A DNA stretch of 64,000 nucleotides from Pedobacter kyungheensis (GTDB lineage Bacteria; Bacteroidota; Bacteroidia; Sphingobacteriales; Sphingobacteriaceae). Made by a program: the position numbers and the translations under genes. Of this stretch, positions 26,190 to 34,114 are shown piece by piece (positions within the stretch are counted from its first letter, which is position 1; every line of letters begins with the position of its first letter). The stretch covers positions 186,001-250,000 of the forward strand of contig NZ_JSYN01000004.1 in the NCBI RefSeq assembly GCF_000812965.1, read 5' to 3'. The notes beneath the pieces are model-generated. The model did not search any database and had not been told where the DNA came from. It saw nothing but the letters and a program-made list of their open reading frames with translations.

Positions 26190-26945
26190 CTATAAGGTAC
26201 GTGGCTCAGAATTTTCGCCAGATTGATTGCTTTTAACAAATCTTGCAAACTGATCTTTATAAGCTTCAAAAACAGTATACATGGCTTCGTTAGATAAAAG
26301 TACGCTATCGCCCAGTATACTTTTAATGTGCTGTTTGGCAATAATAACGGTCGGGCTTATCTGAATAAATGCCGAATGCTTTTTAAGCATGTTAAGCATT
26401 TTGGTGAAATTAGACCTTGAGCTTAAAAAAGTGCTCACAGTTGTTTTGAACTGTACGTCATGTTCAATATCCTCAACCGCAATAAGGTCGTTCAGGTCGA
26501 TTCTAATCAGGTTACCATCATCACCTTGTAACGGAATGTAGAAGAAATTTTCTTCAAAAATAGAGAAAGGGTTAACCTCTTTTTTACCGGTAGGATATAG
26601 GTTGTTTATGGTTTTGGTAAAATGCAAAATAGAATAGGGCTTGAGCAGGTAAGCATCTGCATCTACTTTAAAGGCATCTATAGCATAGCGGGCGTGAGCA
26701 GTGGTAAAAACAAGATGTTTGGTTTTTTGCCTGAGCAAACCAGCCAGTTCTATGCCCGACAGGGAAGGCATTTCTACATCCAGAAAGATAATATCAACAG
26801 GATTGGAAGCAGAAATTTCTGCAAGGGCCTGCGTGGGTTCTGTGAAAGTTTGAATAAGCTTTAGGTCAGGTAGCTTATTCATATAGGCTATCAGATTCTC
26901 TAATGAATGGGGATCATCATCGATAGCGATACAACTGATTGACAT
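26190..26945 (-). CDS. LytTR-family response regulator (first)
   Basis: The regulator starts MSISCIAIDDDPHSLENL at 26945, 251 residues. An ATG 8 codons upstream is possible but not needed. The receiver domain (1-120) has D9-D11 and phospho-acceptor D56 in IIFLDVEMP. The LytTR DNA-binding domain (about 145-245) contains RIDLNDLIAVEDIEHDVQFKT and FIQISPTVIIAKQHIKSI. It resembles the regulator at 28293-29033 closely in layout, suggesting duplication around the kinase between them. Confidence 0.93.
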   Translation of the reverse strand: MSISCIAIDDDPHSLENLIAYMNKLPDLKLIQTFTEPTQALAEISASNPVDIIFLDVEMPSLSGIELAGLLRQKTKHLVFTTAHARYAIDAFKVDADAYLLKPYSILHFTKTINNLYPTGKKEVNPFSIFEENFFYIPLQGDDGNLIRIDLNDLIAVEDIEHDVQFKTTVSTFLSSRSNFTKMLNMLKKHSAFIQISPTVIIAKQHIKSILGDSVLLSNEAMYTVFEAYKDQFARFVKSNQSGENSEPRTL

Positions 26946-27093
26946 TTTAGATAGGTTTAGATGCTGCAAATTACAACTTCAGTTATTAAAATGGAAAAAA
27001 TTAACCTTCCTGAATGATTTTTATCTAATCGGCAAGGAAAATGATCTTCTCTGCTGAAATTTTAGTGATTTGCAGAAATTTCAGGTAAAAATA

Positions 27094-28191
27094 CTAAAGC
27101 TGATTGTTTTTTTTAATTGTAATCGATAATGTTACCCTGAAATAATGGTTAGCATCTGCAGTATAATCGAAAGTTGCGTCGCTTCCGTAAGTGTAAGCCA
27201 GGCGCTTTTTAATGTTCTCTAATCCGGCTTGCAAGCCCGAATGATCTTTAATTTTCTTAATCAGATTTGCTGTTTCAATAATGAGTTTACCCTGTTCTGC
27301 TTTAATACTTATTTCGGCAGGGTAGGCCGGTTTTAATAGCTCGCCATGTTTAAACATGTTTTCGGCCAGGGTAATCAGTACCATGGGGATAATTTTAATC
27401 CTGCGGATTTCATCATCATACCAAAAACGTAAACTTATGCCATGATTCTTGCGTAACTGGTGCAAATTGATCAGGTTTTCTACCTGGTTAATTTCTTCGG
27501 CCAGCAACACAAAATCTTTGTCCTTGTTATTGTCTACCGAATAGCGCATCATCTCTGAGAGGGAAAGAATGGTTTCTGCAGCAATGGGCGACGATTCGCG
27601 GGCGTGCTGATAAATAAAATCCAAAGTATTAAACAACAGGTGTGGCTGTATTTGGGCTTTTAAGAAGGCATTTTCTGATTTTGCCAGTTGAATAAGGTTG
27701 TTTAGGCGTTGTTTTTCTAATTCTTCTGTTTTCTTTCGCTCTTTAATATACCTGATCAGGAAATAATAACCGGTAGAAAAGCACATGAAATAAACACAGC
27801 GGTATAAAGGAGCAGAAAAATAGATCAGATCGAGCGTGATTTTTCTTGATCCGGTATAATCAGTGTAGTTAATAATGATATAATCGAGGCAAATGGAAAT
27901 ACAAAAATAAGCTGCAATTTCGGTTAGCAGTAACAGCGGTAACTTCCATGCGGTTTGCCTCGGTTTGCGAAGTCCTATGGTTAAAATAATATGTGCATGC
28001 ACATAAAAAGTAGTGATATTGAGCGCATAGTATAAAACATAGGGAGTTAAACGACCAAATTTTCCATTAATCAGGCCGACAATAATGGCTTCGTAAAAAA
28101 TAAAGATGACCCAGATAATCAGGTGTAGTTTTTTACTGGCTATCCAGTTTAAAACAGGCCATTTTTTTGTGCTTTGGTTTGTTATGCTCAT
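27094..28191 (-). CDS. LytS/YehU-type sensor histidine kinase
   Basis: The 365-residue inner-membrane kinase has four hydrophobic segments in residues 24-150, a short coiled coil (150-178), and the His_kinase motif QIQPHLLFNTLDF with phospho-acceptor H184. The C-terminal ATPase part has LAENMFKHGE (N box). This family signals to LytTR regulators, and one is encoded on each side. The start lies about 100 bases after the second LytTR gene's stop. The stimulus is unknown. Confidence 0.93.
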   Translation of the reverse strand: MSITNQSTKKWPVLNWIASKKLHLIIWVIFIFYEAIIVGLINGKFGRLTPYVLYYALNITTFYVHAHIILTIGLRKPRQTAWKLPLLLLTEIAAYFCISICLDYIIINYTDYTGSRKITLDLIYFSAPLYRCVYFMCFSTGYYFLIRYIKERKKTEELEKQRLNNLIQLAKSENAFLKAQIQPHLLFNTLDFIYQHARESSPIAAETILSLSEMMRYSVDNNKDKDFVLLAEEINQVENLINLHQLRKNHGISLRFWYDDEIRRIKIIPMVLITLAENMFKHGELLKPAYPAEISIKAEQGKLIIETANLIKKIKDHSGLQAGLENIKKRLAYTYGSDATFDYTADANHYFRVTLSITIKKNNQL

Positions 28192-28292
28192 AAGGTTAGA
28201 CGGCTCGTAAATTCGGAAACGGCAAATAAGTTACCATTCAGCAAGCAAAGTAGCTGATGAATTGGTGATACGAAAATAACAAAAAATTAACG

Positions 28293-29033
28293 TTAAGACC
28301 GGTTTGTTTTAATGGTTTTTTCCCGGATGTAATCCTGAATGCTGTCGCGATAACTGCTGCCGATGTTGATGGTCAGGTTATTGATCATCTTTAAAGTATG
28401 GCCTTCAACCTTTTCAATGTAGTTTTTCGCAATAATAAAAGAGCGGTGTGCCTGTGCAAAATTGGGGTAGTTTAACAGGATAACTTTAATCTCAGACAAG
28501 GCGATATAGGCAACAATGGTTTCGGTTAATGTAAAAATTCTGACATAATTCTGAAGACTTTCAACCGCAACGATATCTGGATACCTCACTTTGATGAGGT
28601 TGTTGTTGTCGTTTTTATTCCTTACAAAGAAGTAATCGTCTTCTTGTTTAAGGTTTATTTGCGGAGTTGCAGGCCTTTTCGGGTACAACATATTGATGGT
28701 TTCTGCAAAACGCGCAAAGGTATAAGGCTTTAAGAGGTAGGCACTGGCGTACATTTCGAAAGCTTCGTAGGCGTATTTAGAATGCGACGTGGTGAAGATC
28801 AGCTTGTCGGTTTTATGCCTGATCACTTTGGCAAGTTCAAGACCAGAAATAAGGGGCATGTCAACATCCATAAAGATAATGTCGACCGCATCTCCGGCCG
28901 TAATTTCATTTAAAGCCCGTAAGGGATCGGTATACGATTTGATAAGCTGGACGTTGGCCAGCGAATTGATGTAAGATACAATGCCATTAACGGCATGAAT
29001 ATCGTCATCAATTACGATACATGTTAGTTTCAT
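28293..29033 (-). CDS. LytTR-family response regulator (second)
   Basis: The 246-residue protein has a receiver with D9-D11 and phospho-acceptor D56 in IIFMDVDMP, and a C-terminal LytTR domain (KVRYPDIVAVESLQNYVRIFT, FAQAHRSFIIAKNYIEKVEG). It lies upstream of the LytS-type kinase on the same strand and is its most likely partner. It shares about the same length and motif spacing as the regulator at 26190. Confidence 0.93.
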   Translation of the reverse strand: MKLTCIVIDDDIHAVNGIVSYINSLANVQLIKSYTDPLRALNEITAGDAVDIIFMDVDMPLISGLELAKVIRHKTDKLIFTTSHSKYAYEAFEMYASAYLLKPYTFARFAETINMLYPKRPATPQINLKQEDDYFFVRNKNDNNNLIKVRYPDIVAVESLQNYVRIFTLTETIVAYIALSEIKVILLNYPNFAQAHRSFIIAKNYIEKVEGHTLKMINNLTINIGSSYRDSIQDYIREKTIKTNRS

Positions 29034-29250
29034 TAAGTGCGTGTGTGTTAGTAAAGCTAATTTATAGCATGCATTTTAATTTCAGAAATTAATTTTTGCG
29101 GGGTAACTTTTTTTAACACTTTATGTAATAAATATGATACCTGTTTTTTTAAATTAAAAATGTCGGCCTGGAGTGGCTTAAAGCTAATATCCAGGGGCTG
29201 TAGAATACACAGAAGTGTGATTTAATTGCTTGTAAAACAATATATTGTAT

Positions 29251-29281
29251 TTTGAATCGTAATAATTTATAGATATATTTA
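29251..29281 (+). promoter_or_regulatory. promoter of 92-residue hypothetical gene
   Basis: TTTG (29251-29254), a 19-base spacer and TATATTTA (29274-29281) match the Bacteroidota -33/-7 layout with one mismatch. The ATG follows 45 bases later. Confidence 0.6.
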
Positions 29282-29326
29282 TTAAGCGAAATTATCATCC
29301 CGGAATTTACCTAAACACCATATCCC

Positions 29327-29605
29327 ATGAAAAATAAAATCCGTACAACCAACCGGTTAAATGTATCAATTACCAAAAAGGTTATCGAATTGCAGGAAAG
29401 AGGTTACGATTGCGATTTCTTGTTATTGGCTAATAATAACCTGCTTTGCATGCAAACCAATTTTAAATATCCTTTAAGTGCTGTGTCTATTAAACAAATG
29501 GAACACGGTTACGATTTGTTTAGTCATTCGTATAAACACGTACACACCATCGAAACCGGAAACGGCGAAAAAGGGGTGTTGCTTACCGAAGAAGCCTTCA
29601 AATAA
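29327..29605 (+). CDS. conserved small protein of unknown function
   Basis: This is a soluble 92-residue protein with no signal or membrane segment. The sequence (VIELQERGYDCDFLLLANNNLLCMQ, then FSHSYKHVHTIETGNGEKGVLLTEEAF) suggests a small alpha/beta domain. I recognise no named family. It has its own promoter and a weak stem-loop (29611-29632, CCTGAT/ATCAGG) after the stop, so it is monocistronic. It lies between the LytTR cluster and the CarH-like gene. Confidence 0.75.
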   Translation: MKNKIRTTNRLNVSITKKVIELQERGYDCDFLLLANNNLLCMQTNFKYPLSAVSIKQMEHGYDLFSHSYKHVHTIETGNGEKGVLLTEEAFK

Positions 29606-29724
29606 GCCCGCCTGATATCCTCCGACATCAGGTTTCCAATATTTTCCGCTCTTTTTACTTGTTTTAACTGCATGGGTTTACCCGTTGGCTTTTGCATACG
29701 ATAAAAATAAATACGGAATTACTT

Positions 29725-29752
29725 TTTGTTTAAATTTTAACCAATATATTTG
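29725..29752 (+). promoter_or_regulatory. promoter of CarH-like gene
   Basis: TTTG (29725-29728) and TATATTTG (29745-29752, perfect -7) are separated by 16 bases, slightly short. The ATG at 29762 comes 9 bases after the box, so the mRNA should have almost no leader. An upstream TTG at 29750 overlaps the box and cannot be the start of this transcript. Confidence 0.65.
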
Positions 29753-29761
29753 AACAAAATA

Positions 29762-30667
29762 ATGACTTATTCAATTTCAGATCTGGAACAGCTTTCGGGC
29801 ATCTATGCGCATACCATCAGGATTTGGGAGCGGCGTTATGGCGCATTAAGTCCGGCACGCTCGCAGGGGAATACCCGCTTATACGATGATAACCAGTTAA
29901 GAAGACTGCTGAATATTGTAAGTTTAATTAAAAGCGGGCTCAAAATCTCTAAAATCTGCTCATTCTCTGATAGTGAAATGAACCAGTTGCTGGATCAGGA
30001 ATTAACCCATGTAACTGAGGATGAATACAGTGAATACACTGTTTCGCAACTGGTACGACACGGCATAGCCTTTGATGAATTTGCTTTTAACCGGCTGTTG
30101 GCCGAATGCATTGATACTTTAGGGCTTTCGGCCTGTTACCGTAAGGTTATTTATCCTTTGCTGGTACGGTTGGGTTTAATGTGGCGTAAAGACGACATTT
30201 GTCCGGCACACGAGCATTTTTTATCGAACATTATCCGCCAGAAGATATTTGCGCATATCGATAACCTTCCTGTTCAGCAAAGAAAAGGCCCCAAATGGCT
30301 CCTTTTTTTACCTGAATGCGAAGACCACGATATCGGCTTGCTTTTTGCCAGTTACCTGTTGCGGATTTACCACCAGGAAGTTATTTTTTTAGGGAGTAAA
30401 GTACCCTTAGATGCTATTGCTAAAGTGTATCCTGCTTTAAATGTTGATCATGTATTGCTTTTTATGGTGAAAACACAATCAGCTATAAAAAACCAGTTAT
30501 ACATCAATCAGTTATCGGCTATTTGTGCATCAGCCCAGATCCACCTTGCCGGAAACAACCAAATGATTGATAAGCTGAAAAACATGAGTCACATTAACCG
30601 GTTTAAAACACTTGAAGAATTTGAACAATCAATCCAGTTCCAATCCCTGTATGAAAGAAATTTTTGA
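29762..30667 (+). CDS. MerR/CarH-like cobalamin-binding light-responsive repressor
   Basis: The 301-residue cytoplasmic regulator has a MerR winged helix (1-70, TYSISDLEQLSGIYAHTIRIWERRYG), a helical cap (about 90-165) and a cobalamin-binding domain (about 175-300). Two B12 photoreceptor motifs known from CarH are intact: Wx9EH (W141, E151-H152) in the cap and ExHxxG (E187, H189, G192), the lower cobalt ligand. The residue after the Trp, His132 in Thermus CarH, is Arg142. CarH represses carotenoid genes in the dark with adenosylcobalamin. Here crtB starts inside its 3' end. Light response is inferred, not shown. Confidence 0.9.
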   Translation: MTYSISDLEQLSGIYAHTIRIWERRYGALSPARSQGNTRLYDDNQLRRLLNIVSLIKSGLKISKICSFSDSEMNQLLDQELTHVTEDEYSEYTVSQLVRHGIAFDEFAFNRLLAECIDTLGLSACYRKVIYPLLVRLGLMWRKDDICPAHEHFLSNIIRQKIFAHIDNLPVQQRKGPKWLLFLPECEDHDIGLLFASYLLRIYHQEVIFLGSKVPLDAIAKVYPALNVDHVLLFMVKTQSAIKNQLYINQLSAICASAQIHLAGNNQMIDKLKNMSHINRFKTLEEFEQSIQFQSLYERNF

Positions 30668-31487
30668 TCAACTATCTGCCGATTGCAGTCGGCTTACCAC
30701 TAAAAGATACAGCACCAGCTTTTCTTTCGGTATTTACATGCTTGGAAAGGATTTACGGCTGCCGGTTCATGCCATATATGGTTTTGTGCGTCTGGCCGAT
30801 GAAATAGTAGATACCTTTCATCATTACGATAAAAAATTTCTGCTCGATAAATTTAAACACGATACTTTTGAAGCAATTAACCTGGGCATTAGTTTAAATC
30901 CGATTTTAAATTCTTTTCAGAAGGTTGTTAATCAATATAAAATAGATCACGACCTGATTGTGCTTTTCCTGAAGAGTATGGAAATGGATCTTTCGGAAAC
31001 CAAATATACGGCCGAGCTTTACAATGAATACATTTTAGGATCGGCCGAAGTGGTAGGTTTAATGTGCCTGAAAGTATTCACCAATGGCAGCAATGCTGAT
31101 TATGAAAGATTAAAGCCCTATGCCATGAAATTAGGTTCAGCATTTCAGAAAGTGAATTTTCTGCGGGATGTAAAAGCCGACCACCAGGGGTTAAAGCGTA
31201 ATTATTTTCCAAATGTTAATCTGGCTGCATTTTGCGACACACAAAAGCAGCAGATAGAAACAGAAATAGAACAGGAGTTTGCTGCAGCGCTTTCAGGGAT
31301 TAAACTTTTACCAGCAAGTTCGCGCAATGGAGTTTATTTAACCTACATCTATTATAAGAAGCTTTTTGGTAAAATAAAACGGCTAAGCGCCGAAAAAATC
31401 ATGACGGAAAGGATCAGAATTTCAAATACGCGTAAAGTTGGTTTGATGTTTGATTCAATCATCAGGAATAAGTTAAATGTAATATAA
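30651..31487 (+). CDS. crtB: phytoene/squalene synthase
   Basis: The enzyme condenses two geranylgeranyl diphosphates to phytoene (or two FPP to squalene). The 278-residue protein has both Asp motifs: D50-EIV-D54 and D173-VKA-D177, with YSTSFSFG near the start. The ATG at 30651 overlaps the regulator gene by 17 bases; a longer frame from 30612 is entirely inside that gene. Given the carotenoid-type regulator, the phytoene role is more likely. No desaturase gene (crtI) is nearby. The idi start follows directly. Confidence 0.92.
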   Translation: MKEIFDQLSADCSRLTTKRYSTSFSFGIYMLGKDLRLPVHAIYGFVRLADEIVDTFHHYDKKFLLDKFKHDTFEAINLGISLNPILNSFQKVVNQYKIDHDLIVLFLKSMEMDLSETKYTAELYNEYILGSAEVVGLMCLKVFTNGSNADYERLKPYAMKLGSAFQKVNFLRDVKADHQGLKRNYFPNVNLAAFCDTQKQQIETEIEQEFAAALSGIKLLPASSRNGVYLTYIYYKKLFGKIKRLSAEKIMTERIRISNTRKVGLMFDSIIRNKLNVI

Positions 31488-32030
31488 ATGGAAGAACACG
31501 TTATATTGGTAGATGGTGATGATGTGCCCAGGGGGCAGATGGAAAAGATGAAGGCGCACGAAGAAGGGGCATTGCACCGTGCCTTTTCTGTTTTTATTTT
31601 CAATTTTAAGCGCGAATTGCTCCTGCAGCAAAGGGCCAAAAGCAAATACCATTCCGGAGGTTTATGGACCAACACGTGTTGCAGTCATCCTAAAATTGGC
31701 GAAAGCAATGTGCATGCCGCAAAAAGAAGGCTTAAAGAAGAAATGGGAATGGAGTGTGATATCAGTTACCTGTTTAAATTTACTTACAAAGCCGAATTTG
31801 ATAATGGCTTAACTGAACATGAAGTAGACCATGTTTTTTTTGGAATGACTGATGAACTGCCGGTGATTAACAAAGCAGAAGTAGAAGATTTTAAATATAT
31901 GGACTTAGTGTCGTTACAGGAAGATATTAATCTTAATCCTGAGGCATACAGCCCATGGTTAAGGATTTGTTTAGATAAGGTAGTGAGACACGCTTCAACC
32001 GCCAGAACAAAAAACGGGCATACAGCCTAA
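31488..32030 (+). CDS. idi: isopentenyl-diphosphate delta-isomerase type 1
   Basis: Idi interconverts IPP and DMAPP, the precursors of all isoprenoids. The 180-residue NUDIX-fold enzyme has metal ligands H24 and H30, the active-site motif TNTCCSHP (61-68, with Cys in position), RRLKEEMG and the Glu pair in EHEVDH (110-115). The ATG touches the crtB stop codon with no gap, implying translational coupling. With the MEP pathway present (ispD), Idi would balance the IPP:DMAPP ratio for carotenoid flux. Confidence 0.95.
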   Translation: MEEHVILVDGDDVPRGQMEKMKAHEEGALHRAFSVFIFNFKRELLLQQRAKSKYHSGGLWTNTCCSHPKIGESNVHAAKRRLKEEMGMECDISYLFKFTYKAEFDNGLTEHEVDHVFFGMTDELPVINKAEVEDFKYMDLVSLQEDINLNPEAYSPWLRICLDKVVRHASTARTKNGHTA

Positions 32031-32402
32031 GCCATATACCCGTATCTAAATTAACGCTCTCGAGGACAAATATAGGAGTAGTTTAGAAAATTGCAAGCGT
32101 TTTAACATTTCTTTTACTTTAAGATTATACTCGAATAGCTAATCTGAATATTTTTTGATCTGGTAAGCGCTTAACGATGAGCAGCTTAAAGGTTTACAAT
32201 TAAATCAAACTTTTTTTAGATATAATTTTACCTATTTACTTAGTTTTTAGAGCTTTAGTGAAATGCTTGTAAGCTATCTTTTCAAAGCAGGTGATTCCAG
32301 TTTTTGTAATTAATGGCTTTTTTTATGGCTCACGGTTGAGTTAAACAGGAAACATTTTGAGTATATTTATGTTATTCAAATTGTATTTAATTGCTAACTG
32401 TT
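32031..32402. other. gene-free AT-rich stretch
   Basis: About 370 bases after idi hold no recognisable gene. A TAAGCGCTTA palindrome near 32165, like those in the GCGTTT word family, is the only notable motif. No clear terminator with a T-run is seen for the idi transcript. Confidence 0.4.
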
Positions 32403-32591
32403 ATGGAAAGATCAGAAATCATTTCTCTATTAGAAATAATCAATCAACAGATGAGTTCTTCTATTCTGGGCGGGATGGAAGAGGATTACGAAGAATTAGA
32501 AAGTATGGGGCTAATTAAAATTAACCGCGAATCGGTTCAGTGGTCTGCGGCAATGACACCCCTGGGTAATCAATACCTCGGGCACGATTAG
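32403..32591 (+). CDS. 62-residue miniprotein, possible lone wing of a winged helix
   Basis: From the ATG at 32403 the product is a soluble acidic protein, with an amphipathic helix (RSEIISLLEIINQQMSSSIL), then EELESMGLIKINRESVQWS and MTPLGNQYLG. The last part looks like the helix-3/wing of MarR/PadR-type regulators (..GLI..LTPLG..YL), but the protein is too short for a complete domain. An in-frame TTG four codons earlier is possible. Family unknown; coding status moderately likely. Confidence 0.55.
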   Translation: MERSEIISLLEIINQQMSSSILGGMEEDYEELESMGLIKINRESVQWSAAMTPLGNQYLGHD

Positions 32592-32695
32592 CCTGTCACA
32601 CTTTAAATACCATTTGTTTCTTCAAAATACCCGCCGGAAAACCTTTGGCATTTCTGGTTGACTAAACTTTGACCGAATAATTGCTTTAATTCTGT

Positions 32696-32703
32696 TAAAT
32701 TTG
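32696..32703 (+). promoter_or_regulatory. -7 box of HipA-like/DUF3037 operon
   Basis: TAAATTTG is a perfect -7 box 53 bases before the HipA-like ATG. A TTTG lies 24 bases further upstream, a spacing slightly longer than usual. Confidence 0.5.
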
Positions 32704-32756
32704 CCGCTGGTTTAGAACGCTACATTTCCTAAATAAAAGTCGTTCTATCTGTGTTT

Positions 32757-33548
32757 ATGAACGATTTACAATTAAGAACAGTAAATGTAACCCGCTACGT
32801 TACGCCACTGCGTGAAGGAGGTTCTATGCCTGCCATAGCCGAGGCCGACGATAGCTTTTTATATGTGCTAAAATTCAGAGGTGCCGGGCAAGGTCCGAGG
32901 GCGCTCATTGCCGAATTAATTGGCGGCGAAATCGCCAGGATTTTAGGCCTCCGCGTACCCGAACTGGTGTTTGCCAATTTAGACGAAGCCTTTGGTCGTA
33001 CCGAACCCGATGAAGAGATACAGGATTTATTGAAAGCCAGTGTTGGGTTAAACCTCGCCCTGCATTACTTATCGGGGGCGATAACTTTCGATCCAACTGT
33101 AACGACAGTAGATGCTACACTGGCCTCGCAAATTGTGTGGCTCGATTGCTTTTTAACCAACATGGACCGCACCTGCAGAAATACCAATATGCTGGTGTGG
33201 CACAAAGAGCTTTGGTTAATTGATCATGGTGCATCTTTATATTTCCACCATTCGTGGCAAAACTGGGAAGAACAGGCCGCTAAGCCTTTTTATCTGGTTA
33301 AAGACCATGTTTTATTGCCCTGGGCTACCGAACTGGAGCAGGTAAACGAAGCCTTCAAAAAAATCGTAACCCCTGAAAAAATTGAAGCCGTAATTGCTTT
33401 ACTTCCGGATAACTGGCTGGAAGGTGAAACTATTTTCGACAGTACAGCCGAGCACCGTAAAGCTTACGCACATTTTTTAACCACGAGGTTATTACACGCT
33501 GATAATATGATAAAAGAAGCACAACATGCAAGAGAAGTTCTTATTTGA
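32757..33548 (+). CDS. HipA-like kinase-fold protein (HipA_2 type)
   Basis: The 263-residue protein keeps the core of a HipA-type Ser/Thr kinase: a likely ATP lysine K39 (YVLKFRG), the catalytic loop NMDRTCRNTN (135-144, Asp137, Asn144) and the metal-binding LIDHG (154-158, Asp156). It lacks the HipB-binding N-terminal part of true HipA, matching the stand-alone HipA_2 family whose substrate is unknown. GTG two codons upstream is an alternative start. It overlaps the DUF3037 gene by 23 bases. Growth-control or toxin activity is an inference from the family name only. Confidence 0.85.
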   Translation: MNDLQLRTVNVTRYVTPLREGGSMPAIAEADDSFLYVLKFRGAGQGPRALIAELIGGEIARILGLRVPELVFANLDEAFGRTEPDEEIQDLLKASVGLNLALHYLSGAITFDPTVTTVDATLASQIVWLDCFLTNMDRTCRNTNMLVWHKELWLIDHGASLYFHHSWQNWEEQAAKPFYLVKDHVLLPWATELEQVNEAFKKIVTPEKIEAVIALLPDNWLEGETIFDSTAEHRKAYAHFLTTRLLHADNMIKEAQHAREVLI

Positions 33549-33909
33549 GTATGCTGTGATCCGCGTGATGCCTAGGGTAGAACGCGAAGAATTTATGAAT
33601 GTCGGCATTATTTTGTTTTGTGCCAGGCAGAAGTTTTTAAAGAGTATTTTTGTTTTAGATGAAACCCGTATGCTCGCTTTTTCGCCTAAAATTGATTTAG
33701 ATGAACTGAAAGCCAACCTTTGCGCTTTCGAGCGGATTAGTGTAGCGGCAAAAGGATCCGGACCAATTGGTCAGTACGATCAAGCTTCACGTTTCAGGTG
33801 GCTTACTGCAACCCGGAGTACGGTAGTACAATGCTCTAAAGTGCACCCGGGGCTTTGTACAGATGCCGAAGAAACCTTATTGAGGCTGCATGAAGAGCTG
33901 GTTTTATGA
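33526..33909 (+). CDS. DUF3037 protein, partner of HipA-like kinase
   Basis: The 127-residue protein begins KFLFEYAVIRVMPRVEREEFMNVGIILFC, the DUF3037 signature, with RFRWLTATRSTVVQCSKVHPGLC towards the C-terminus. DUF3037 genes are repeatedly found beside HipA_2 genes. Here the two frames overlap by 23 bases, so their synthesis is coupled. Function unknown; it could be the substrate, inhibitor or adaptor of the kinase. No signal peptide or membrane segment. Confidence 0.85.
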   Translation: MQEKFLFEYAVIRVMPRVEREEFMNVGIILFCARQKFLKSIFVLDETRMLAFSPKIDLDELKANLCAFERISVAAKGSGPIGQYDQASRFRWLTATRSTVVQCSKVHPGLCTDAEETLLRLHEELVL

Positions 33910-34114
33910 TAAGGCCATGCGCTGAGCGTATAGCGTTCGGCGTTTTGAACCGGCTTAAACCATTACCCTGTAAGTAATGATCAAATCACAATGTTCAATC
34001 CCGATGATAGATTGAGATTGACATTCGGGATTCAGTTAACCGCTTAATCAACAGGTAATTTAATAAACCAGCCATACAACAATTAACCAATTTAAACAGT
34101 TAACCCCTTCACCA
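33910..34114. repeat. word repeats and inverted repeat upstream of helicase gene
   Basis: It contains a GCGCTGAGCG/GCGTTCGGCG word (33916-33950), an 8-bp inverted repeat AATCCCGA (33997-34004) with TCGGGATT (34025-34032), and AATTAACC words (34050-34105). No T-run terminator is seen. Confidence 0.55.

Noticed and set aside
30612..30650. Longer start for crtB
   Set aside because: The extra codons lie inside the CarH-like gene and lack conservation; the ATG at 30651 begins the conserved region.
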